This document shows, piece by piece, positions 6,593-12,490 of a stretch of 15,613 nucleotides of DNA. The stretch covers positions 1-15,613 of the forward strand of contig JBBCJT010000123.1 of NCBI GenBank assembly GCA_037190665.1. The letters run 5' to 3'. The notes under the pieces were generated by a model that ran no database searches, had not been told where the DNA came from, and worked only from the letters and a program-made list of their open reading frames with translations. The position numbers were made by a program, and so were the translations under genes. The stretch is from JBBCJT01 sp037190665. GTDB lineage: Bacteria; Pseudomonadota; Alphaproteobacteria; Acetobacterales; Acetobacteraceae. How positions within the stretch are numbered: position 1 is the first letter of the stretch; every line of letters begins with the position of its first letter.

Positions 6593-7243
6593 ATGCTTCA
6601 GGTCCGGTGGACATACCATGTGGTGGAGGACGCCCGTGCGACGGTTTTCCCCGACGGGTGCCGGGACCTGATCGTCCAGTACGGACGCAAGGGGCGGCCG
6701 AAGATCGTCCTCACGGACTGGGACAGGGGCGTGCGCGAGGCGCCTGTCCCGGCCGGCACGACCATGATCGGCTATCGGCTTCGCCCCGGCGTGATGATAT
6801 CCGCCGATCGCATCCGGGCGCTGGTCGGTCATGAGGACAAGATCGACCGGTTCATTGCCAGCGAAGCGGCCGTGGATGTCGAACTGGAGCAGATCATCGG
6901 CGCGCTTTCCCGCCGGGCTGCGAACGTCGAGAAGGTGGCAAGGACCGCAGGCGTCACGCGGAGGACGCTTCAGCGACGCTTCGATGCGCTGAAGCTGCCA
7001 TCCCCCGATTTCTGGCGGCTGCTGGGCCGGGCGCGGCGCACCGCCGGCGCGCTTCCCGGCCCGCACTGTTTGGCTGAAATCGCCCTCGCCCATGGCTACA
7101 GCGATCAGGCGCACATGACGCGGGAGTTCGTGCGCTGGTTCGGCAGACCGCCAGCGCAACTACGTGAGGATCGCGCTGCGCTGGGCGTCCTGTCTCAGCC
7201 GGGGCTTGGCAACTGGACCGGCGAGCAGATCTCGATCACGTAG
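6593..7243 (+). CDS. AraC-family transcriptional regulator
   Basis: 216 residues; GGGAGGA lies 8 nt before the ATG. The N-terminal part (about 1-95) contains VFPDGCRDLIVQY, typical of the small sensing domain found in this AraC subgroup. The C-terminal part has the two helix-turn-helix units, about 111-131 (VEKVARTAGVTRRTLQRRF) and 160-181 (LAEIALAHGYSDQAHMTREF), followed by the conserved FGRPPAQLR. It should bind DNA; the ligand is unknown. The 3' end overlaps the convergent VOC gene by 49 bp, so the pair may be functionally linked or mutually interfere. IS-B lies 31 bp upstream of the start, so its original promoter or readthrough from parE has probably been separated from it. Confidence 0.88.
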   Translation: MLQVRWTYHVVEDARATVFPDGCRDLIVQYGRKGRPKIVLTDWDRGVREAPVPAGTTMIGYRLRPGVMISADRIRALVGHEDKIDRFIASEAAVDVELEQIIGALSRRAANVEKVARTAGVTRRTLQRRFDALKLPSPDFWRLLGRARRTAGALPGPHCLAEIALAHGYSDQAHMTREFVRWFGRPPAQLREDRAALGVLSQPGLGNWTGEQISIT

Positions 7244-7590
7244 CCGTTCGGGTCGCTCACATAGGCGGTCGTCTGTCCCCAGGGTTCATCCCGGACGTCC
7301 CGAAGCAGGACCGCACCGGCATCGCATGCCCGTTTGAGGGCTGCCGCGACGTCATCCGTCTCGAAGGCGACTTCAAAGGTCGGTGCACTGCTGGAGGGCC
7401 GGCCGGGCGTTTTCCCGAGCTTCCGCATCAATGCGGTCGACGAGAATGCAAGCTTCGTGTCCCCGGTGACCAGTTCGCCATACTCGCCGCTTTCATGAAG
7501 AAAACCCTTCTCGAAGCCGAATGATCGCGAAAAGAAGTCGATGGTCGTTGCCACATCGTCGACATACAGGATCGTGTAGCGGAAGATCAT
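7195..7590 (-). CDS. VOC (glyoxalase/bleomycin-resistance superfamily) protein
   Basis: 131 residues, start MIFRYTILYVDDV with AGGGAG about 7 nt upstream. It shows the paired beta-alpha-beta-beta-beta modules: TILYVDDVATTIDFFSRSFGF in the first and FEVAFETDDVAAALKRACDAGA followed by AYVSDPNGYVIEIC in the second. The DPxGxxxE segment with its terminal glutamate is the common metal-ligand site. The usual first-strand histidine is Y5/T6 here, so metal use is uncertain. Such proteins act as lyases, dioxygenases or drug binders; the substrate cannot be told. It converges on the AraC gene and overlaps it by 49 bp. AraC-VOC neighbours are often seen, suggesting regulation of or by a shared small molecule (inference). 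Confidence 0.88.
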   Translation of the reverse strand: MIFRYTILYVDDVATTIDFFSRSFGFEKGFLHESGEYGELVTGDTKLAFSSTALMRKLGKTPGRPSSSAPTFEVAFETDDVAAALKRACDAGAVLLRDVRDEPWGQTTAYVSDPNGYVIEICSPVQLPSPG

Positions 7591-7743
7591 CGCGGGCTCC
7601 CTTGTTCTGACCACCGCGCCGTACATCCGGCGGTGGTCCCGGATCTTGAAGATTTGGGACACGAGGCGCCGGGCGACGTTCCGACGCTTGGCCTGCGGTC
7701 CGGCGCGCCCCATATGGCCGTGATTGCGCAGGAGGCGTCCGCG

Positions 7744-8139
7744 ATGCAGATCAGGCGACCGGGATCGCAACCGTCCGACAAGGGACCCGAGGCGTACTTC
7801 ACCGGAACCGTGCGGATCGACCCGCTGTTCCAGCCCGACGCGCCGGCACGGGTCGCGGGCGCGAGCGTCACATTCGAGCCGCGTGCGCGCACCGCGTGGC
7901 ACACACACCCGCTGGGCCAGACGCTGATCGTCACCGCCGGGCTGGGCTGGGTGCAGCGCGAGGGCGGGCCGATCGAGGAGATCCGCCCCGGCGATGTCGT
8001 GTGGTTCCCGCCGGGCGAGAAGCACTGGCACGGCGCCTCCCCCACCGTGGCGATGACGCATATCGCCATCCAGGAACGGCTGGACGGCAAGGCCGTGGAG
8101 TGGATGGAGAAGGTGACGGACGCGCAGTACGGCGGCTGA
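7744..8139 (+). CDS. Cupin protein, close to (R)-selective hydroxynitrile lyases
   Basis: 131 residues from the ATG at 7744, chosen because AGGAGG lies 8 nt upstream and the length equals the family's; an open frame extends to 7633 without support. It is a single cupin barrel. The Mn-binding residues of the Granulicella-type hydroxynitrile lyase are all present at the same numbers: H53, H55, Q59 (AWHTHPLGQT) and H94 (GEKHWHG). The flanking stretches GTVRIDPLFQ, VAGASVTFEP and IQERLDGKAVEWM also match what I recall of that enzyme. Members cleave or form cyanohydrins such as mandelonitrile in vitro; the physiological role is unclear. It is divergent from the VOC gene (153 bp apart) and faces an unknown gene downstream. 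Confidence 0.88.
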   Translation: MQIRRPGSQPSDKGPEAYFTGTVRIDPLFQPDAPARVAGASVTFEPRARTAWHTHPLGQTLIVTAGLGWVQREGGPIEEIRPGDVVWFPPGEKHWHGASPTVAMTHIAIQERLDGKAVEWMEKVTDAQYGG

Positions 8140-8153
8140 GCCGCGCGCGCGGC
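8140..8153. terminator. Palindrome between convergent genes
   Basis: A 14-bp perfect palindrome, GCCGCGC/GCGCGGC, directly after the cupin stop codon and 9 bp before the stop of the facing gene. It has no spacer loop and no U-tract, so the terminator role is tentative. Confidence 0.3.
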
Positions 8154-8161
8154 GCGGCCGC

Positions 8162-8500
8162 CTACGCCACGATGTTCAGCCGCACGCGTCCGGCGTCGGC
8201 CGGCTGCGGTGCAGGTGCGCCGAGCAGCGACAGGACCTGTCGCGCTTCGGCCGCCATCGCGCCCCCGACCTCGCCGTCGGCGAGACGGCGCAACAGGGCG
8301 ATGGTCCGGTCCATCGTCTCCGGCGCAACGGCTTGGGCGCGATCGGGAGGCGCGGTCTGCATCTCGCGCCGCTGCTGCCTCGCGACGGTTTCGCCGCCGC
8401 CGCGGCCGGCCGGCTGGTCGGGCGGTATCCGGGCCGGGCGGGCCAGCATCGGCACCGCGGGCTGCGTGCGCGGGAAGTAACTCGAAAGCGGCATTGCCAT
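8162..8500 (-). CDS. Unknown protein, proline/alanine-rich with a helical C-terminus (112 aa)
   Basis: Start ATG at 8500 chosen because AAAGGGG lies 5 nt upstream; GTG at 8506 or ATG at 8494 are possible. The N-terminal half (about 1-60) is low-complexity, rich in P, R, Q and A, with an SSYFPRTQPAVP segment. The C-terminal half looks like an amphipathic helix pair (MDRTIALLRRLADGE, then AAEARQVLSLLG), ending in GRVRLNIVA. There is no signal peptide or membrane segment. I do not recognise the family. Frame, ribosome binding site and GC3 pattern support coding, but an overlapping open frame on the other strand covers the same DNA. Confidence 0.5.
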   Translation of the reverse strand: MAMPLSSYFPRTQPAVPMLARPARIPPDQPAGRGGGETVARQQRREMQTAPPDRAQAVAPETMDRTIALLRRLADGEVGGAMAAEARQVLSLLGAPAPQPADAGRVRLNIVA

Positions 8501-8569
8501 CGGCACCCCTTTCTGGGCGAGGCTGCATGATGCCGACGGAAATGTTGCACCGGGGCTAACGGGCGGCCC

Positions 8570-9394
8570 TCACCCTGCCGCGACGAGCCTCGGCTCCAGG
8601 AAGCGCGTCACCGCCGGGATGGAGGGCTCGGTCGCATGCGCGACGCCCGGGATCATGTCCACCGTCACGTCCATGTGTTCCGCCCGCAGCGACTCCGCCA
8701 GCCGTTCGAGGCGCGCGATACGCGTCGGCCCCGCACTTTCCGCACCGCGCACCCACAACGGATGTCCCTCCGGCACACAGATCACCTCCGTCTCGGTGTC
8801 CTCCGTGCCGACGCATAGATGGATCGCCACGCGGCGCATCGCGTCGAGGTCGGGCGCATGGCCGAAGCGTGCCGCGAAATCGCCGGTTCCGGCCCACCAC
8901 GGCAGCGAGGTGTCGAGCAGCGTGACGTAGCCGGGCGCGCCGATGGAGACCGCATGCAGCCGATGCGGTTGCAGCAGCAGGAAGCGTTCCGCGAACTGGC
9001 CGCCACCGGAATAGCCCGCGAGCCACACGCGCTCCGTGCGCAGCCTCACGCGGGTCGCCGCGTCCTCGATCATCGCCAGCACCGCATGGTCGTAGCGCAC
9101 GCCGCCGAAGGCGCCGAATTTGTAGCCCGGCTCGTCATCCGGCGTGGTGGCGCCGATCGCGAACAGCGGTGCGAGCAGCACGGTGCCGGTGCGCTCGCAC
9201 AGCCGGGCATACAGGGCGCGCAGCGCCTCCGGATCGCGGTTGCTGCCGTGCACGGCGACCAGCAGCTTGTTCGGGCGGTCCGGGGATGCCGTCTGCGGCA
9301 CGTACAGGCAGTAGGGAAAGTTGCGATAGGCGGGGCAGGCGAAGAAGGGCGTGTTGCCCACCATCGTCGGCCGCCAGCCCGGCATCGTCGCCAT
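8570..9394 (-). CDS. Alpha/beta hydrolase (esterase-like)
   Basis: 274 residues; start MATMPGW chosen because GGAGGAGGA lies 6 nt upstream, although the frame is open to 9460. The fold is recognisable: oxyanion-loop VAVHGSNRD (about 47-54), nucleophile elbow AGYSGGGQ with S129, a probable acid in VGTEDTE (D199), and H253 in PGVAHA. There is no signal peptide, so it should act in the cytoplasm. The GYSGGG elbow and HGS motif resemble polyhydroxybutyrate-depolymerase-like or feruloyl-esterase-like hydrolases, but the substrate is not determinable. It lies downstream of acdS on the same strand, with a strong hairpin between, so cotranscription is unlikely or partial. Confidence 0.85.
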   Translation of the reverse strand: MATMPGWRPTMVGNTPFFACPAYRNFPYCLYVPQTASPDRPNKLLVAVHGSNRDPEALRALYARLCERTGTVLLAPLFAIGATTPDDEPGYKFGAFGGVRYDHAVLAMIEDAATRVRLRTERVWLAGYSGGGQFAERFLLLQPHRLHAVSIGAPGYVTLLDTSLPWWAGTGDFAARFGHAPDLDAMRRVAIHLCVGTEDTETEVICVPEGHPLWVRGAESAGPTRIARLERLAESLRAEHMDVTVDMIPGVAHATEPSIPAVTRFLEPRLVAAG

Positions 9395-9475
9395 CGCCGC
9401 TCCTCCTCCCGCACCCTTGCCGTCCCGCCTCGCACCAGGCGGCGCGACGCGCAACCGCAAGCCGCCATGCGGGCG

Positions 9476-9506
9476 GGGGGAAGGGCGGAGACGCCTTCCC
9501 CCTTTT
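9476..9506. terminator. Strong hairpin with T-run downstream of acdS
   Basis: Arms GGGGGAAGGGCG (9476-9487) and CGCCTTCCCCC (9492-9502) pair with one bulge around a GAGA loop, followed on the plus strand by TTTT (9503-9506). It lies 4 bp after the acdS stop codon (read leftward). On the acdS strand the hairpin has the run as A4 before it, so it is a better terminator for rightward than for leftward transcription. It probably blocks both. Confidence 0.6.
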
Positions 9507-9510
9507 GCGT

Positions 9511-10524
9511 TCAGCCGTTGCGGAAGGCGTAGGCGTATCCGTTCAGCGCCGGCGCGCCGCCCAGATGCGCGTAGAGGATGCGCGAACCTTCCGGGAAATA
9601 CCCCTTGGTCACGAGGTCCATCATGCCCTGCATGGACTTACCCTCGTAGACCGGGTCGGTGATCATCCCTTCCAGCCGCGCGCACAGGCGGATCGCCTCC
9701 TTCGTCTCGGCCGAGGGCACGCCGTAGGCCGGATAGGCGTAGTCCTCGACCAGCACCACGTCCTCAGGCGCGATCTCGCGGCCGAGTTCCACCAGCGACG
9801 CGGTGTTGCGCGCGATGTCCAGCACCTGCGCATGCGTTTGCGCCGGCGTGCCGGACCCGTCGATGCCGATCACCTTCCGCGCGCGCCCGTCGGCGGCGAA
9901 GCCCACCACCATGCCGGCCTGGGTGGAGCCGGTGACGGTGCAGACCACGACATAGTCGAAAGCGAAGCCGAGCTGCTTCTCCTGCGCCCGCACCTCCTCC
10001 GCGAAGCCCACGTAGCCGAGGCCGCCGTACTTGTGCACCGAGGCGCCGGCCGGGATGGCGTAGGGCTTGCCGCCCTTCGCCTTCACTTCCTCGATCGCGT
10101 CCTCCCAGCTCTGGCGGATGCCGATGTCGAAGCCTTCGTCCACCAGTTGCACGTCCGCGCCCATGATGCGGCTGAGCATGATGTTGCCGACGCGGTCGTA
10201 CACCGCGTCCTCGTGCGGCACCCAGGCTTCCTGCACCAGCCGGCACTTGAAGCCGATCTTGGCGGCCACCGCCGCGACCATGCGGGTGTGGTTGGATTGC
10301 ACGCCGCCGATGGAGACCAGCGTGTCGGCGTTGGACGCGATGGCGTCGGGGATGATGTATTCCAGCTTGCGCAGCTTGTTGCCGCCGAAAGCGAGGCCGG
10401 AATTGCAGTCCTCGCGCTTGGCGTGGATCTCGACCTTGCCGCCCAGATGCGCGGACAGCCGCTCCAGCTTCTCGATCGGTGTGGGACCGAAGGTGAGCGG
10501 ATAGCGTTGGAACTTCGAGAGCAT
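9511..10524 (-). CDS. acdS: 1-aminocyclopropane-1-carboxylate (ACC) deaminase
   Basis: 337 residues from MLSKFQRYPLTFGPTPIEKL, with GGAGG 5 nt upstream. This PLP fold-type II enzyme turns ACC, the precursor of plant ethylene, into 2-oxobutyrate and ammonia in the cytoplasm. The PLP lysine is K50 in GGNKLRKLEY and the nearby serine is S77 in GGVQSNHT. The residues that separate true ACC deaminases from D-cysteine desulfhydrases are present: E294 (DPVYEGKS) and L321 (YAHLGG), numbered one below the Pseudomonas enzyme. Y267 and Y293 are present too. A divergent Lrp-type gene shares the control region, the usual acdR-acdS arrangement. The longer open frame to 10590 lacks support. Confidence 0.96.
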   Translation of the reverse strand: MLSKFQRYPLTFGPTPIEKLERLSAHLGGKVEIHAKREDCNSGLAFGGNKLRKLEYIIPDAIASNADTLVSIGGVQSNHTRMVAAVAAKIGFKCRLVQEAWVPHEDAVYDRVGNIMLSRIMGADVQLVDEGFDIGIRQSWEDAIEEVKAKGGKPYAIPAGASVHKYGGLGYVGFAEEVRAQEKQLGFAFDYVVVCTVTGSTQAGMVVGFAADGRARKVIGIDGSGTPAQTHAQVLDIARNTASLVELGREIAPEDVVLVEDYAYPAYGVPSAETKEAIRLCARLEGMITDPVYEGKSMQGMMDLVTKGYFPEGSRILYAHLGGAPALNGYAYAFRNG

Positions 10525-10634
10525 GCGGCCTCCGTCCGGGTCTGCAACGGGACCGAGCGGTAGCATTTCCGGGCGGGAAGGTGCTTTCATAGTGCGGGCC
10601 GATCTTACGGCATCCGACCTCCGATATACCCGAC

Positions 10635-10645
10635 ATAATGATTAT
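10635..10645. promoter_or_regulatory. AT-rich palindrome in the acdR-acdS control region
   Basis: ATAAT-G-ATTAT is a perfect 11-bp palindrome adjoining the larger inverted repeat at 10643-10676. In this very GC-rich genome, the AT-rich patch from about 10635 to 10680 stands out and probably contains promoter and regulator sites. Confidence 0.4.
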
Positions 10646-10676
10646 CTTCCGTTTTATGCCATATTATCGGAAGATA
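10643..10676. promoter_or_regulatory. Candidate AcdR operator overlapping the acdR ribosome binding site
   Basis: A perfect 9-bp inverted repeat, TATCTTCCG (10643-10651) and CGGAAGATA (10668-10676), is separated by 16 AT-rich bases. The right arm contains GGAAGA, the likely Shine-Dalgarno of acdR, 7 nt before its ATG. Lrp-type regulators usually bind near their own divergent target promoter, so this is the best candidate for AcdR binding. The same arms could form an RNA hairpin hiding the acdR ribosome binding site. Confidence 0.5.
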
Positions 10677-10681
10677 CTTTC

Positions 10682-11146
10682 ATGCCCGAACCGCTCGACA
10701 AGACCGACTTTCGGATGCTGCGCCTGCTGCAGGCCGATGGCCGCCTCACCAATGCCGAGCTGGCCGACCGCGCCGGCATCAGCCCGGCCACCTGCCACCG
10801 CCGCACCGCGCGGCTGATGCAGGACGGCGCCATCGCCGGCGTGCGGGCGATGATCGCGCCGGGAAAGGTCGGGCGCGGTGCGCTGGTGATCGTCGGCGTC
10901 GTGCTCGACCGTTCCACGCGCGAGAGCTTCGCCGCGTTCGAGAAGGCGGTGGCGAAGCTGGGCGTCGTGCTCGACTGCCATCTGGTGGCGGGCGACTTCG
11001 ACTACTTCCTGAAGATCCGGGTGCGCGACATGGCGGACTTCAACCGCCTGCACGGCGAAACGCTGATCGGCCTGCCCGGCGTGCGCCAGACCCGCACCTT
11101 CTTCGTGATGAAGGAGGTGGTGGACAATGCGAAGCTGGAATTCTGA
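10682..11146 (+). CDS. acdR: Lrp/AsnC-family regulator of ACC deaminase
   Basis: 154 residues from the ATG at 10682, with GGAAGA 7 nt upstream. The N-terminal winged helix-turn-helix is clear (LDKTDFRMLRLLQADGRLTN, then AELADRAGISPATCHRRTARL, about residues 5-45). The C-terminal part (about 65-145) is the AsnC ligand/oligomerisation domain, with DCHLVAGDFDYFLKIRVRDM and the final LPGVRQTRTFFVMKEVV. In characterised bacteria the divergent Lrp-type AcdR activates acdS in response to ACC. The arrangement is the same here, so the symbol is given by context as well as family. The GAF gene follows 82 bp later on the same strand and may be cotranscribed. Confidence 0.9.
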   Translation: MPEPLDKTDFRMLRLLQADGRLTNAELADRAGISPATCHRRTARLMQDGAIAGVRAMIAPGKVGRGALVIVGVVLDRSTRESFAAFEKAVAKLGVVLDCHLVAGDFDYFLKIRVRDMADFNRLHGETLIGLPGVRQTRTFFVMKEVVDNAKLEF

Positions 11147-11228
11147 CGCGGCCGGCAAGGGGGGTGCATTTGACGCGGCGGGCGCGGCCGCCGTGAATGG
11201 CCATCGGATCGCAGCAGGCCGAGGGAAC

Positions 11229-11723
11229 ATGCACGCTCGCGCAGGAACCGCCGAACTCGCGCTGGCCGCCGCCCTCGCCGATCCGCGGCAGCCGGAGGCG
11301 GGGCTCGCGGCGTTGGACCGCGCGTTGCAGGACGCCGTCGGCCATCGGCTGCTCACCGTGCTGCGCTACCGCTTCGACGAAGGTTGCGCCGAACGTATCT
11401 ACAGCAGCGAGCCGCAGACCTTCCCCGCCAGCGGGCGGAAGGCCTTCGCCGACGCGCCCATCCAGCGCCGCGTGGCGGAGACGCGCAGCCCCTATATCGG
11501 CCGCGACGCGGACGACATCCGGCGCGACTTTCCGGACCACGAGAAGATCTTCGCCCTCGGCTGCGCGAGCATCCTCAACATGCCCGTCCTCTGGCGCGGC
11601 CGCCCGCTGGGGCAGGTGAACCTGCTGCACGGGGCGGAGCACTACACGGCGGCGCATCTGCCGGTGGTGCAGGTGCTGGCGCAGATGGCGATCCCGTTGT
11701 TCCTTGCGATCGAGGCGGGCTGA
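11229..11723 (+). CDS. GAF domain protein
   Basis: 164 residues from the ATG at 11229 (MHARAGTAELALAAAL), which has GAGGG close upstream. An ATG at 11127, inside the end of acdR with AAGGAGG 10 nt before it, would add 34 poorly ordered residues, so the start is uncertain. Almost the whole protein is one GAF-like domain: LAALDRALQDAVGHRLLTVLRY at the N-terminus, a central RRVAETRSPYIGRDADDIRRDFPDHEKIFALGCASILNMPV, and GQVNLLHGAEHYT. No output domain is attached, so it may bind a small ligand or act in trans. It lies downstream of acdR and converges with phnN. Its role next to acdR is unknown. Confidence 0.82.
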   Translation: MHARAGTAELALAAALADPRQPEAGLAALDRALQDAVGHRLLTVLRYRFDEGCAERIYSSEPQTFPASGRKAFADAPIQRRVAETRSPYIGRDADDIRRDFPDHEKIFALGCASILNMPVLWRGRPLGQVNLLHGAEHYTAAHLPVVQVLAQMAIPLFLAIEAG

Positions 11724-11814
11724 GGGAGGGTGCGTCCGGTAGCACCACGGCGATCGTCCCTCGCGGGGGGCGCCACCGAATCACGACACAGACCACTCCG
11801 CAAAATTTCCACTT

Positions 11815-11825
11815 GCGGGAGAGGG
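11815..11825. repeat. Single REP arm
   Basis: GCGGGAGAGGG in the 147-bp gap between the convergent GAF and phnN genes is identical to the right arm of the palindrome at 560-584. The matching left arm is missing, so it is a degenerate or truncated REP copy. Nothing else was seen in this gap. Confidence 0.4.
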
Positions 11826-11870
11826 AGAACCAGCTCCCCCGCTTTCAGAGGGTGAATGCGATTCCTGCCG

Positions 11871-12422
11871 TCACGCAGCGCTGACGGCCGCCAGCATCCC
11901 CCGCAACGCCGCCACCACCTCCGCGACCGCCGGTTCCACCGCCCCGTCGTTCAGCACGCGCCGCACCGCCACGCCCGCCGGGATTGGCACCTGCCGCGCC
12001 AGCCGCGCCGCCACGTCGGCCTCCGTCTCCCGGCCGCGGGAGGCCAGCCGCCGCGCCAGCACCGCCGGGGAGGCGGTGATCTCCAGCACCGTCACCTTCA
12101 GCCGCGCCGCCGCCTCCGCGATCACGGTGCGGGAGACGTTGGCGATCACCACCCGCCCCGCCTCGAGGTCCACCGCGATATCGGCCGGGATGCCGTAGCC
12201 CAGCCCGTGCGCCTCCCACGCCAGCGCATAGGCGCCCTGCGCCCGGTTGCCGGCAAAGGCGGCGGGGGTGACCGGGTCGTGGTCCTCGCCCCCGGCCTCC
12301 GCCGGCCGGGTGATGGCGCGGCGGACGAAGCGGAAGCGGGTGTCGCCGGCCAGCGCGGCCCGCGCGCCGGCCATCAGCGTGTCCTTGCCCGCGCCCGACG
12401 GCCCGACCACCAGCACCAGCAT
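11871..12422 (-). CDS. phnN: Ribose 1,5-bisphosphate phosphokinase
   Basis: 183 residues; GGAGG lies 4 nt before the ATG at 12422. The N-terminal P-loop GPSGAGKDT (7-15) and the following arrangement (RFVRRAITRP, then ahead AWEAHGLGYGIP and VIANVSRTVI) are those of PhnN in the guanylate-kinase superfamily. It converts ribose 1,5-bisphosphate to PRPP with ATP, the last step after C-P lyase cleavage of phosphonates. The usual length is about 185. No other phn gene is in the window, so it stands as an orphan, perhaps serving a PRPP route or a C-P lyase cluster elsewhere. It is divergent from the GGT-like gene with only 68 bp between their starts. Confidence 0.88.
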   Translation of the reverse strand: MLVLVVGPSGAGKDTLMAGARAALAGDTRFRFVRRAITRPAEAGGEDHDPVTPAAFAGNRAQGAYALAWEAHGLGYGIPADIAVDLEAGRVVIANVSRTVIAEAAARLKVTVLEITASPAVLARRLASRGRETEADVAARLARQVPIPAGVAVRRVLNDGAVEPAVAEVVAALRGMLAAVSAA

Positions 12423-12490
12423 TCCGCCTCCGTCACTTGACCGCGCGCAGCCTGAGGCGGATGACGCGGCAGGGCAACGGAGGCCGACGC

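Noticed and set aside
6203..7159. 318-residue minus-strand open frame running from the AraC region into IS-B
   Set aside because: The part over the AraC gene is antisense. Only its last ~40 residues (from 6376) are real, being the N-terminus of the frameshifted IS-B recombinase.
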